Origin: Bradyrhizobium sp. CCBAU 53340 | GTDB lineage: Bacteria; Pseudomonadota; Alphaproteobacteria; Rhizobiales; Xanthobacteraceae | Assembly: GCF_015291645.1 (NCBI RefSeq) | Contig: NZ_CP030055.1 | Span: 744,001-808,000 of the forward strand | Direction of reading: 5' to 3' | Length of the DNA: 64,000 bases | Shown here: in pieces, positions 8,220 through 16,068 of the stretch | Position numbering within the stretch: position 1 is the first letter of the stretch | How the letters are laid out: every line of letters begins with the position of its first letter | Made by a program: the position numbers and the translations under genes | Notes under the pieces: model-generated | What the model was told of the DNA's origin: nothing | The model's input: only the letters and a program-made list of their open reading frames with translations | The model's database searches: none

Positions 8220-9030
8220 TCGCGCCGGGACATCCGCGAAGGACGAAACGACGCGGCGCGTCCGCTTCCGCGGCGCGGGCTTCGTACCCGCCTCGAGCCG
8301 ATTCGGCGGCTGGATTGCGCTCGCCCTCGTCATCGCGATCTGGCAGGCGGCTGGTAGCGCAAAGCTCGTCAATCCATTGTTCTTGCCGGCCCCATCGGCG
8401 ATCGTGCGCGCGATCTATGAGCTCGCGATGTCGGGTGCGCTCTGGCAGCATCTCTCGGCCTCGCTGCTGCGCATCGGCGTCGGCTGGCTGCTGGGAACAG
8501 TGGCCGGCGTCGTGGTCGGCTTTGCCATCGGCCTGTCGCGACTGGCGCGCAGCGTCGGCATCACCTTCATTTCGGCGCTGTTCCCGATTCCGAAGATCGC
8601 GCTGCTGCCGCTCTTGATCCTCTGGCTTGGCATCGGCGAAGAGCCCAAGATCGCGACCATTGCGCTCGGGGTGTTCTTCTCGACCGCGATCTCGGTCTAT
8701 AGCGGCGTCGACGCGGTGCCGCGCAATCTGATCCGCATGGCGCAGAGCTTCAACGTTCCCTTCGCCACCATCGTGCGCAAGGTGATCTGGCCGGGCGCGC
8801 TGCCCGCGATCCTTGCCGGCTTCCGCATCACGGCATCCGTGGCGCTGCTGCTCGTCGTCAGCGCCGAGATGATCGGCGCGCAATACGGCATCGGTGCCTT
8901 CGTGCTGCAGGCCGGCAATCTGATGCAGACCGATCAGCTGCTCGCGGGCGTGGTGATCCTGTCGGTGTTCGGGCTTGCGGTGGGAAAGGTGATCGGTTGG
9001 CTGGAGACGCGGCTGTTGCACTGGCGGTGA
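8212..9030 (+). CDS. ABC importer permease subunit
   Basis: 272 residues. GAGGTG at 8202-8207 points to the ATG at 8212. After a polar N-terminus there are about six membrane segments, and the EAA-type cytoplasmic loop reads GVDAVPRNLIRMAQSFNVP. It matches the SsuC/TauC BPD_transp_1 family. With the two preceding genes it forms a complete importer for an unidentified small organic molecule, probably the substrate of the oxidoreductase at 4887. Confidence 0.9.
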   Translation: MLDRAGTSAKDETTRRVRFRGAGFVPASSRFGGWIALALVIAIWQAAGSAKLVNPLFLPAPSAIVRAIYELAMSGALWQHLSASLLRIGVGWLLGTVAGVVVGFAIGLSRLARSVGITFISALFPIPKIALLPLLILWLGIGEEPKIATIALGVFFSTAISVYSGVDAVPRNLIRMAQSFNVPFATIVRKVIWPGALPAILAGFRITASVALLLVVSAEMIGAQYGIGAFVLQAGNLMQTDQLLAGVVILSVFGLAVGKVIGWLETRLLHWR

Positions 9031-9033
9031 ATT

Positions 9034-9170
9034 GTCGTCCCGGCGCAGGCCGGGACCCACACCGCGTGATCTATCGAGAGATCTCGGTATTCGTACCGAC
9101 GAACGAATAACTCCAAGTCTTCGCCAAACTACTCCCTGGGGTTATGGGTCCCGGCCTGCGCCGGGACGAC
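9034..9170. repeat. Palindromic intergenic repeat, family B
   Basis: Arms GTCGTCCCGGCGCAGGCCGG and CCGGCCTGCGCCGGGACGAC enclose a variable middle (CGTGATCTATCGAGAG and a GGGTTATGGGTCC block). The same middle recurs in the copy at 24097-24227. It fills the gap between the permease and the convergent gentisate dioxygenase. Confidence 0.8.
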
Positions 9171-9196
9171 AGCGAGTATTTGCCCAGCAGCACACC

Positions 9197-10237
9197 TCAC
9201 GCGTTGCCGCGATCCTCGCGGAACAGGTCCAGCTTCTGCTGCACCGGTCGGTCCGAGAAGCTGAACAGCACGGCGTCCTCGTCCGCCTCGTGCGTCACCC
9301 ATTGCCAGCTCGGCACCACGAACAGGTCGCGCGGCCCCCATTCGAACACGGCATCGCCGATGCGGCTGCGACCGCGTCCTTCAATCGGGCAGAACACCGT
9401 CGCATCCGTCGCACGATAGCGTGCAGTTTTAAAACCCTTCGGGAGCAGCTGGATGAACGTCCCGATGGTCGGCATGGCGAAATCGCCGGTCTCGGGATTG
9501 CTGAATTTCAGCTTCAACCCGTGACAGGCGTCCCACTCCTGGCTCGTCCTGGCCTTCTCCAGTGCCTCGCGGGTGTGGGCATAGGGATAACTGAAGATCG
9601 GTGAGGTCTTGGACGAGCGTTTCACATCGACCGGCAGCAGGTTGTGGCCGTAGCGCGCAAAGCTGTCGCCGGCGGGTTTTGTGATCTTCTGCTGGTCTTC
9701 CTTCGAGCCTTCCGCAAAGGAGCAGTCGAAGAACTGCACCAGCGGAATGTCGAGACCATCGAGCCAGAACATCGGCTCATTGGTCTCGTTGGAATGATCG
9801 TGCCACGTCATCGAGGGCGTGATGATGAAGTCGCCGGGTTCCATCGCGGTGCGCTCTCCGTCGACCGCAGTATGGGCGCCCCTGCCTTCGAGCACGAAGC
9901 GCAGTGCCGACTGACTGTGCCGGTGCGCGGGCGCGACATCGCCTGGCACGACCATCTGCACGCCGGCGTAGAGCGAGGTGGTGATCTTGGACTGGCCGCG
10001 CAGGCCCGGGTTCTCCAGCACCAGCACGCGTCGCTCGGCCTCCTTGGCTGTGATGAGCTTGCCGGCTTCCGTCATGTAGTCGCGGATGACGTCGAATTTC
10101 CACAGATGCGGCCGGCAGGCGCTCTTCGGCTCCGGCGTGATCAGATCGCTCATCACCGTCCACAGCGCGGTGAGATTCTCGCCGTCGATCTTCCTGTAGA
10201 ACGCCTCGCGTTCGGGCGTCTTGGTTACGGCTTCCAT
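9197..10237 (-). CDS. gtdA: Gentisate 1,2-dioxygenase
   Basis: A 346-residue bicupin that opens gentisate to maleylpyruvate with Fe(II) and O2. The N-terminal cupin carries the metal set His105, His107 (PAHRHSQSALRFV) and His146 (PSMTWHDHSN), with GRGAHTAVDGERTAMEPGD between. EFYRKI- and LWTVMSDLI-type N-terminal text and total length fit the family. Transcription probably starts from the promoter at 10264-10305, whose -10 lies in the operator shared with the monooxygenase gene. It is divergent from the isomerase for the next step. Confidence 0.9.
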   Translation of the reverse strand: MEAVTKTPEREAFYRKIDGENLTALWTVMSDLITPEPKSACRPHLWKFDVIRDYMTEAGKLITAKEAERRVLVLENPGLRGQSKITTSLYAGVQMVVPGDVAPAHRHSQSALRFVLEGRGAHTAVDGERTAMEPGDFIITPSMTWHDHSNETNEPMFWLDGLDIPLVQFFDCSFAEGSKEDQQKITKPAGDSFARYGHNLLPVDVKRSSKTSPIFSYPYAHTREALEKARTSQEWDACHGLKLKFSNPETGDFAMPTIGTFIQLLPKGFKTARYRATDATVFCPIEGRGRSRIGDAVFEWGPRDLFVVPSWQWVTHEADEDAVLFSFSDRPVQQKLDLFREDRGNA

Positions 10238-10263
10238 GGTTGCTGCTCCCGATCGTCTTGTTG

Positions 10264-10285
10264 ATTGACAGTATACTTACAATCT
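10264..10285 (-). promoter_or_regulatory. Operator over the gentisate dioxygenase promoter
   Basis: A 22-base site, imperfectly palindromic around AGTATACT, identical at 21 of 22 positions to the site at 14446-14467. On the minus strand TTGACG, a 16-base spacer and TATACT form a good promoter for the dioxygenase, with the TATACT -10 inside the operator. A bound repressor would therefore block transcription. The MarR protein encoded at 11063 is the likely binder. Confidence 0.6.
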
Positions 10286-10320
10286 GGGTAGCGTCAACGT
10301 CACGAACGACATACAAGACT

Positions 10321-10417
10321 GTCATTCCGGGGCGCGCCACTCGGCGCGAGCCCGGAATCCATAACCACGATCGGGAGAATGGATTCCGGGCTCTCGCTTC
10401 GCGAGCCCCGGAATGAC
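10321..10417. repeat. Palindromic intergenic repeat, family B variant
   Basis: Arms GTCATTCCGGGGCGCGCC and the GAGCCCCGGAATGAC end pair, with GGAATCCATAACCAC / ATGGATTCCGGGCT inside. It lies in the divergent gap between gtdA and the maleylpyruvate isomerase gene, directly in the isomerase leader, so the isomerase mRNA may carry this structure just before its SD. Confidence 0.75.
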
Positions 10418-10440
10418 AGAAAGTAAAAGGGAGGATTCCG

Positions 10441-11073
10441 ATGAAGCTGCATGGCTATTTCCGCTCCAGCGCCGCCTACCGCGTGCGAATTGCGCTGAAT
10501 CTCAAGGGCCTCGGCGCCGAGCATCTGACGCATCATCTTCGCAAGGGCGAGCAATGCGCCCCCAGCTATCTCGCCATCAATCCGCAGGGCCTCGTACCGG
10601 CTCTGGAAAACGATACGGGCGCGGTGCTGACCCAGTCAGTCGCCATCATCGAATGGCTCGACGAAACCCACCCCAATCCGCCGCTGCTGCCGAAGGATCC
10701 GCTGCGGCGCGCCAAGGTGAGGGCGTTCGCGCTGGCGATCGCCTGCGACACCCATCCCGTGCAGAACCTGAAGGTGCTGGTGCGGCTGCGCGAGCTTGGC
10801 CTTGCCGAGGATAAAGTCCAGGAATGGGCGGCGTGGGTCAACCGCGAGGGCCTGTCGGCCTGCGAGACGCTGGTCAAGGATGAGCCGGGGCCGTTCTGCT
10901 TTGGCGATGCGCCGACGCTCGCCGATCTCTGTCTGGTGCCGCAACTGGCCAATGCGCGCCGTTTCGGTGTCGATGTCTCGGCCTATCCGCGCCTGCTGGA
11001 GGCCGAGGCCGCAGCCAAGGCTTTGGCCGCCTTCGCCGACGCTGCGCCGGAGAAGCAGCCCGATGCCGAGTAA
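10441..11073 (+). CDS. maiA: Maleylpyruvate/maleylacetoacetate isomerase (zeta-class GST)
   Basis: A 210-residue GSH-dependent cis-trans isomerase. The N-terminal thioredoxin fold has LHGYFRSSAAYRVRIALNLK (the SSxxYRVRIAL glutathione site), then NPQGLVPALE and QSVAIIEWLDETHP; a helical GST-C domain follows. Beside a gentisate dioxygenase it most likely converts maleylpyruvate to fumarylpyruvate. SD GGGAGG lies upstream. Its last 11 bases overlap the MarR gene. No fumarylpyruvate hydrolase, the next enzyme, is visible in the window. Confidence 0.88.
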   Translation: MKLHGYFRSSAAYRVRIALNLKGLGAEHLTHHLRKGEQCAPSYLAINPQGLVPALENDTGAVLTQSVAIIEWLDETHPNPPLLPKDPLRRAKVRAFALAIACDTHPVQNLKVLVRLRELGLAEDKVQEWAAWVNREGLSACETLVKDEPGPFCFGDAPTLADLCLVPQLANARRFGVDVSAYPRLLEAEAAAKALAAFADAAPEKQPDAE

Positions 11074-11575
11074 GCCTCTTCCTCCGATCACGATGGAGGC
11101 GGTCTATGCCGCGCCGGGTTATCTGTTCCGGCGCATGCAGCAGATTGCGGTCTCGATCTTCATGGAAGAGTGCAAGGCGTTCGATCTCACGCCAGTGCAA
11201 TATGCGGCGCTGATCGCGATTCACACCCATCCCGGCATCGATGCGACGCGGCTGTCGGCGGTGATCGCTTTCGACCGCTCCACGCTCGGCAGCGTGATCG
11301 AGCGGCTCCTGGCCAAGGGCTATGTCGAGCGCAAGCCGGCGCCGGAGGACAAGCGGATCAAGCTGCTCTATTTGACCAAGCCGGGCGCTGCGATCCTGCG
11401 CGAGATCATCCCCGCGGTCGAGCGCGCCCAGGCGCGCATGCTGGAGCCGCTGAAGCCCGCCGATCGCAAGGCGTTGCTGGCGCTGATGTCGCAGTTCGTC
11501 GATCTCAACAACGAAGCCTCGCGCGTGCCGCTGCGGGCCGAGGATGCGCTGGAGCATCTGGGCAAGGCGGGGTGA
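11063..11575 (+). CDS. MarR-family regulator of the gentisate cluster
   Basis: 170 residues from the ATG at 11063, preceded by GGAGAAG inside maiA. The winged helix is clear: LTPVQYAALIAIHTHPGIDA, TRLSAVIAFDRSTLGSVIER, LLAKGYVERKPAPEDKRIK and a C-terminal dimer helix. MarR repressors often sense the aromatic substrate or its CoA ester. Translational coupling with maiA and two identical operators at 10264 and 14446 support a role as the cluster's regulator, by inference. Confidence 0.88.
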   Translation: MPSKPLPPITMEAVYAAPGYLFRRMQQIAVSIFMEECKAFDLTPVQYAALIAIHTHPGIDATRLSAVIAFDRSTLGSVIERLLAKGYVERKPAPEDKRIKLLYLTKPGAAILREIIPAVERAQARMLEPLKPADRKALLALMSQFVDLNNEASRVPLRAEDALEHLGKAG

Positions 11576-11613
11576 GGACGTGACTGGGCGATGCCGTCGC
11601 CTCTTGTTCAGCC

Positions 11614-11639
11614 GTCGTCCCCGCCTTCGCGGGGACGAC
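11614..11639. terminator. Hairpin between convergent genes
   Basis: GTCGTCCCCGC, loop CTTC, GCGGGGACGAC: a perfect 11-base-pair stem between the ends of the MarR gene (11575) and the CoA-ligase gene (11666). It may act as a two-way transcription barrier, but no T tract follows on either side. It may equally be a minimal copy of the family B repeat, whose arm sequence it shares. Confidence 0.5.
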
Positions 11640-11665
11640 ACCTATCGTGCAGCGCGGCCCTCGCC

Positions 11666-13279
11666 TCACATCTTCAGCAACGCCTGTCGATCGATCTTCC
11701 CGGTCCCCGTCTTCGGCAACTCGTCGATGAAGATCACCTCGCGCGGATATTTGTACGGCAGCAGCTTGCTCTTGACGTAATCCTGCAGACGCCGCGTCGC
11801 CTCGCTCTGATCCGTCGTGCGGTTGTTCATCACCACCACTGCTTTTAGCGTCATGCGCCGATCCGGCAGCTCGGCGGCGAACACGGCGCATTCGCGGATC
11901 TCGGGATGGTCGGCGAGGCACAGCTCGACTTCGAGCGGGTAGACCCATTGGCCGGAGATCTTGATGAGGTCGTCGGCGCGGCCGCGGAAGAAGTGAAATC
12001 CGTCGCTGTCGCGGATGAAGCGGTCGCCGGTGTAGATCCACCCCTCCTCGCGAATGCTCTTGGCGGATTTGTCCGGCCTGTTCCAGTATAGCGGCGTGTT
12101 GGAATCGCCGCGCACCCACAAGATGCCTTCCTCGTTGTCGCCGACGTCGCGGCCGTCCTTGTCGCGTAGCGCGACCTCATAGCCGGGTACGCGCAGGCCC
12201 GCGGCGCCCAGCTTCTTCCGCTCGGGGCGGTTGGAGAGATAGATGTGCAGCACCTCGGTCGAGCCGAGTCCCTCGACGATTTCGAGCCCCGTGAGCGTCT
12301 TCCAGCCGTTGAATACCTCGGCCGAGAGCACTTCGGCGGCGGACAGCGCCATGCGCAGCGACGAGAAGTCCGTCTGTTGCGCGCCCTCGGCCTTGGTCAG
12401 CGAGGTGTAGAGTGTCGGCAGGCCGAAGAAGACCGTCGGCTTGTACTGCTCGATCGCGGCAAAGATCGCCGCCGGCTTCGGCTGGCCGGGCAGTAGCAAC
12501 GTCGCAGCGCCTGAAGCGAACGGGAAGGTGACGGAGTTGCCAAAACCGTAGGCGAAGAAGATCTTCGGCACGGAGAAGCAGATGTCGTCCGGCGTCAGCT
12601 TCAGCACGTTCTGCGCAAAGGCGAGCTCGCTATAGGGCATGTCGTGCTGGAGATGCACGATGCCCTTGGGTCGGCCGGTCGATCCGGAGGAATACATCCA
12701 GAACGCCATCTCGTTGCGATGCGTCGGCGCTTCGGTCAGTTCGGCCGGAAATGGCGAGAGCCAGTCCGCGGCCGCCACCGCTACCGGCGCGGCGTGATCA
12801 CCCACCGCGCCATTGACCACGATCAGCGTGCGCAGCTCCGTGTCCTTGCAGGCCTCGGCATTGAAGCGCGCACAGAACTCGGCATCCGCCACCGCAACCG
12901 TGGCGCCGGAATCGGCGAGATAGAATTGCAGCAGGTCCGGCGGCGTCAGCGTGTTGATCAACAGCGGCACGAAGCCGGCGCGCACGGCACCAAAGAAGGC
13001 GGCAGGATAGGCGGGCGTGTCGTCGAGGAACAGCAGCACGCGGTCGCCGCGCTTCAGCCCGAGGGAAGCGAATCCATTGCCCCAGCGACAAGCTTCCGCA
13101 CAGAGCTCGGCATAGGTCCGCGAGCCGGCTGGACCGACGAGCGCGAGCTTGTTGCCGCGGCCACGGGCGAGATTGTCGAACAGCACGCGGCTGGCATTGT
13201 AGATGTCCGGAATGGCAAAGCCGATCTCGCGTGCCCCCGGACTGTCCGCGGGCACCCGGTCATGGATCTGATTGCTCAT
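11666..13279 (-). CDS. Benzoate-CoA-ligase-family acyl-CoA synthetase
   Basis: A 537-residue adenylate-forming enzyme. The P-loop MYSSGSTGRPKG is near residues 196-206, with YTGDRF and GRADDLIKISGQWVYPLE further on and the catalytic Lys of PKTGTGKIDR near 528. KIFFAYGFGNSVTFPFASGA is typical of benzoate-CoA ligases. The ATG at 13279 overlaps the monooxygenase stop (ATGA). Next to a salicylyl-CoA-5-hydroxylase-like enzyme, salicylate or a similar 2-substituted benzoate is the likely substrate. Confidence 0.85.
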   Translation of the reverse strand: MSNQIHDRVPADSPGAREIGFAIPDIYNASRVLFDNLARGRGNKLALVGPAGSRTYAELCAEACRWGNGFASLGLKRGDRVLLFLDDTPAYPAAFFGAVRAGFVPLLINTLTPPDLLQFYLADSGATVAVADAEFCARFNAEACKDTELRTLIVVNGAVGDHAAPVAVAAADWLSPFPAELTEAPTHRNEMAFWMYSSGSTGRPKGIVHLQHDMPYSELAFAQNVLKLTPDDICFSVPKIFFAYGFGNSVTFPFASGAATLLLPGQPKPAAIFAAIEQYKPTVFFGLPTLYTSLTKAEGAQQTDFSSLRMALSAAEVLSAEVFNGWKTLTGLEIVEGLGSTEVLHIYLSNRPERKKLGAAGLRVPGYEVALRDKDGRDVGDNEEGILWVRGDSNTPLYWNRPDKSAKSIREEGWIYTGDRFIRDSDGFHFFRGRADDLIKISGQWVYPLEVELCLADHPEIRECAVFAAELPDRRMTLKAVVVMNNRTTDQSEATRRLQDYVKSKLLPYKYPREVIFIDELPKTGTGKIDRQALLKM

Positions 13280-14430
13280 GCCCTGGCCTCGCCTGCCGCG
13301 TCTCCGCCGTTCTTCTCGGCCTCGTAGCGGGCCATGAAGGCCGGCGACATCGCGCGCAGGCGTGCATCGTCGATGCGGCCGGATCGGGTGATGTAGCTGT
13401 AGGCAAAGTCCATCAAGCCGAGCTGCATGTGCTGGGCAAAGTGCTCGTACCAGAACGCGCTGGTGCGCGCGGCATTGACGAGCTTTTGCACCACCGGCTT
13501 GCGCGCGGCCTGGTAGCGATGCAGCGCGGTCGACAGATGCGCATCCGATTCCAGCGCCTTGACCAGGGAGATCGCATCCTCGATGGCGAGCCGCGTGCCC
13601 GAGCCGATCGAGAAATGCGCCGAGTGCAGGGCGTCGCCGATCAGCACCATGTTCTTGAACGACCAATGCTCGTTCCAGACCCAGGGAAAGTTGCGCCAGA
13701 TCGACTTGTTGGAGACGAGGCAATGGCCGCCAAGCGTGTCGGCGAACACTTCCTCGCAGACGCCCTTGGACTGCTCGACGTCCTTGTAGGCGAAGCCATA
13801 AGCCTGCCAGGTCGCGTGATCGCATTCGACCAGGAAGGTGCTCATGTTCGGCGAGTACCGGTAGTGATGGGCGTTGAAGGCGCCGCGGTCGGTCTTTACG
13901 AAAGTCTGCGACAGCGTGTCGAAGCGCTTCGAGGTGCCGTACCAGACGAACTTGTTGGAGGAGTAGGACAGGGAGGTGCCGAAATCCCCCTCATAGGCGC
14001 GGCGCACCAGTGAGTTCAAACCATCGGCGGCGACGATCAGGTCGTGGCCATTGAGTTGGTCGATCGCCTGGATCTGGGTGTCGAAGCGCGGGGTGACGCC
14101 GACATCGAGCGCGCGCTGCTGCAGGAATCGCAGCAGCTCGAGCCGGCCGATCGAGGAGAAGCCGACACCGTCGATGGCGACGCTGTCGCCATGCAGGTTC
14201 AGCGTGATGTTCTCCCAACTCTCCATGTGCGGCGCGATCGCGTCGACCGTCTCGGGGTCGTCGGCGCGCAAGAATTCCAGGGCCTGGTCGGAAAACACAA
14301 CGCCAAAGCCCCAGGTCGCATCGGCCGGGTTCTGTTCGAACAGGTCGACTTGATCCTCGGGGTGACGCTTCTTCCAGAGATAGGCGAAGTAGAGCCCACC
14401 GGGCCCCCCACCGATCACGGCGATTTGCAA
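13276..14430 (-). CDS. Flavin monooxygenase, salicylyl-CoA 5-hydroxylase-like
   Basis: A 384-residue single-component FAD hydroxylase. The N-terminal FAD fold is MQIAVIGGGPGGLYFAYLWK, then WGFGVVFSDQALEFLRADDP, the hallmark of salicylyl-CoA 5-hydroxylase (SdgC) and of the anthraniloyl-CoA monooxygenase flavin domain. The second FAD motif is VLIGDALHSAHFSIGSGTRL. Unlike bifunctional homologues it has no C-terminal old-yellow-enzyme domain. It heads an operon with the CoA ligase and is expected to make gentisyl-CoA. No gentisyl-CoA thioesterase is visible nearby. Confidence 0.82.
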   Translation of the reverse strand: MQIAVIGGGPGGLYFAYLWKKRHPEDQVDLFEQNPADATWGFGVVFSDQALEFLRADDPETVDAIAPHMESWENITLNLHGDSVAIDGVGFSSIGRLELLRFLQQRALDVGVTPRFDTQIQAIDQLNGHDLIVAADGLNSLVRRAYEGDFGTSLSYSSNKFVWYGTSKRFDTLSQTFVKTDRGAFNAHHYRYSPNMSTFLVECDHATWQAYGFAYKDVEQSKGVCEEVFADTLGGHCLVSNKSIWRNFPWVWNEHWSFKNMVLIGDALHSAHFSIGSGTRLAIEDAISLVKALESDAHLSTALHRYQAARKPVVQKLVNAARTSAFWYEHFAQHMQLGLMDFAYSYITRSGRIDDARLRAMSPAFMARYEAEKNGGDAAGEARA

Positions 14431-14445
14431 CGTCTGCCCTCCCGA

Positions 14446-14467
14446 ATTGACAGTATACTTACTATCT
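14446..14467 (-). promoter_or_regulatory. Operator over the monooxygenase-ligase promoter
   Basis: The second copy of the 22-base site at 10264-10285, with one base different. On the minus strand TTAGTC, a 17-base spacer and TATACT form the promoter of the hydroxylase/ligase operon, again with the -10 inside the site. CTACCC upstream of the site is also shared between the two promoters. Confidence 0.6.
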
Positions 14468-14621
14468 CAGGGTAGACTAATAAGCTTCGGCCGCCCGCGC
14501 CAGCGGAACTATCGATCAGGCGAGGTGCGCCGCAGCACAGCCGCGGGCACCCGCTTGGCGCATGCCCGATACCGTCAGCCGCGAATCATAGCCAAACCGC
14601 GCCCGATTGGCCACACGCGCG

Positions 14622-14831
14622 TCAGACGCAGCGTTTCACATAGACCCCGTTTACGAGCACCCTGGTGCAGTGGACCACCGGCTTGCGGACCACGACGGCC
14701 CCGTTCGGTCCGGCGCAGCCGGCGCGGTAGACACCGCGGGCGCACACGACCGCATTGGCGTCGGACGTCGCGAAGGTCATGGTCGCCGCGAAAGCGAAGA
14801 GCGCGGAAGCGATGAGCAGGAATGCACGCAT
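14622..14831 (-). CDS. Small secreted protein with conserved Cys
   Basis: 69 residues from the ATG at 14831, preceded by GGGAGAAAG. The signal peptide is MRAFLLIASALFAFAATMTF, cut near SDANA-VV. The mature part of about 45 residues has four Cys (VVCARG, AGCAGP, VHCTRV, KRCV) and short valine-rich strands, suggesting a disulfide-locked periplasmic miniprotein. Similar small proteins are common in Bradyrhizobium; function unknown. Confidence 0.7.
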   Translation of the reverse strand: MRAFLLIASALFAFAATMTFATSDANAVVCARGVYRAGCAGPNGAVVVRKPVVHCTRVLVNGVYVKRCV

Positions 14832-14938
14832 GTCTTTCTCCCGGTCTTGTCGTGATTGAAATCGGCCGTCGGCAAGGGTTAGTCGCAACGGGGGCGCGAA
14901 AATTCATTTACGCCCGCCGCAAGATCGATATGCGCCGT

Positions 14939-15787
14939 CTACCGCGCCGCGAACGGCGCAAGAACGTCCTTGCAGGCGGTCGACAGCGAAGCCGCATTGC
15001 TGGCAATGCACTGCACGATGCGACCGCCGCCGGGCGCGATACCGGCGCAGAGTGAGCGGATATCGGCGCCGCAGGCGGAGCGCACGATGAACAGCTCTTC
15101 GCGCGGTCGCAGCGGGCGCAGAACGATCACGGCGGGTGCAACCGCCGGAGCGGCCCCAGCAGCCGGTGCGGCACCAGAAGCTGGCGCGGCAGTCGCCGGT
15201 GCGCCGCCGCCACCGGCCGCAGCGGTCACCGCCTTCTCGCAAGCCGCCGACAGCTTGGCCTTGTTCTTCTCCAGGCATTCGAGCGCGGGCGCGCCGCCGG
15301 GCGGCACGCTGGCGCAGACCTTGGGATAATCGGCGCGGCACGCGCTCTTGACCGCTGCAACCTGCGCACTGCCCGGTTTTGCCGCGGCGGCTTTCGGAGC
15401 GGCGCTGGCGGCCGGCTTCGCTGCGGGCTCGGCCGCGGGCGCTGCTTCGGTCTTTGCGGGTTCGGGCTTGGCAGGTTCGGATTTGGCCGGTTCAGATTTG
15501 GCTGGGGCCGCTTCGGTCTTTGGCGCCGCAGCAGGCTCGACCGCGCGAACCGCCGTCTGGCATCCCGCCGACAGGCTCGACATGTGGCTCTGCAAACATT
15601 GATACGCCTCCACCCCGCCGGGCGTCACGCTCGCGCAGTGCGCCATGAAATCCGAACGGCATGCGGAGCGGATGGCGCTCTTCTGCGCCTCGGTCGGCGC
15701 TTGCGCGAATGCGCTTGTTGCAGTTGCGAAGAGTGCGGCGGCGAGCAATGCGTGACGCGCGGATGCATATTTCAATGTGTTGAACAT
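14939..15787 (-). CDS. Secreted cysteine-rich-repeat protein with Ala/Pro/Lys linker
   Basis: 282 residues: a signal peptide (about 1-28, ATSAFAQAP), then three copies of a four-Cys unit with the pattern ACRxD...C...PGG...CL...L...C. They are near residues 40-76 (CRSDFMAHCASVTPGG), 150-187 (CRADYPKVCASVPPGG) and 238-276 (CGADIRSLCAGIAPGG), resembling the GLG1-type cysteine-rich repeat family. The units are joined by low-complexity linkers of Ala, Pro, Glu and Lys (repeated EPAK). Likely periplasmic; role unknown. Confidence 0.75.
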   Translation of the reverse strand: MFNTLKYASARHALLAAALFATATSAFAQAPTEAQKSAIRSACRSDFMAHCASVTPGGVEAYQCLQSHMSSLSAGCQTAVRAVEPAAAPKTEAAPAKSEPAKSEPAKPEPAKTEAAPAAEPAAKPAASAAPKAAAAKPGSAQVAAVKSACRADYPKVCASVPPGGAPALECLEKNKAKLSAACEKAVTAAAGGGGAPATAAPASGAAPAAGAAPAVAPAVIVLRPLRPREELFIVRSACGADIRSLCAGIAPGGGRIVQCIASNAASLSTACKDVLAPFAAR

Positions 15788-15941
15788 TTGAGTGAATCCC
15801 TGCCCTGTCGGTAACGCCGACGCTTTATTAAAAGTGATGCAAACAAATCGTCACGGACGTTGCGGCGTGCGGCGTCCTTGGCCGCCGTCGCCACTACCGC
15901 AAGTAGATCATACGCGCGGAATTGCGGCGTAACCAGAGCAT

Positions 15942-16068
15942 GATCCCGAAAACTGCGCAGCGGTTTTCCCTCGCGACACACGCGGAACGCGTTTGCGCGG
16001 AGATCATGCTCAAACAAAAACCTGAAGCGCGATGATGACCCATTCCGATCTCATCGCGCTTTAGGTCG
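15942..16068. repeat. Palindromic intergenic repeat, family C
   Basis: AGAGCATGATCCCGAAAACTG and its partner GGAGATCATGCTCAAAC form one hairpin; GAAGCGCGATGA and TCATCGCGCTTTAGGTC form another. The CurA-like gene ends immediately at this element. The same TCG(C/T)GCTTTAGGTCGTC end abuts the stop of the gene at 37997. The 281-base gap holds nothing else recognisable. Confidence 0.7.

Noticed and set aside
15772..16017. An 81-codon minus-strand frame upstream of the cysteine-rich protein gene.
   Set aside because: It runs through a family C palindromic repeat and has no protein-like features.
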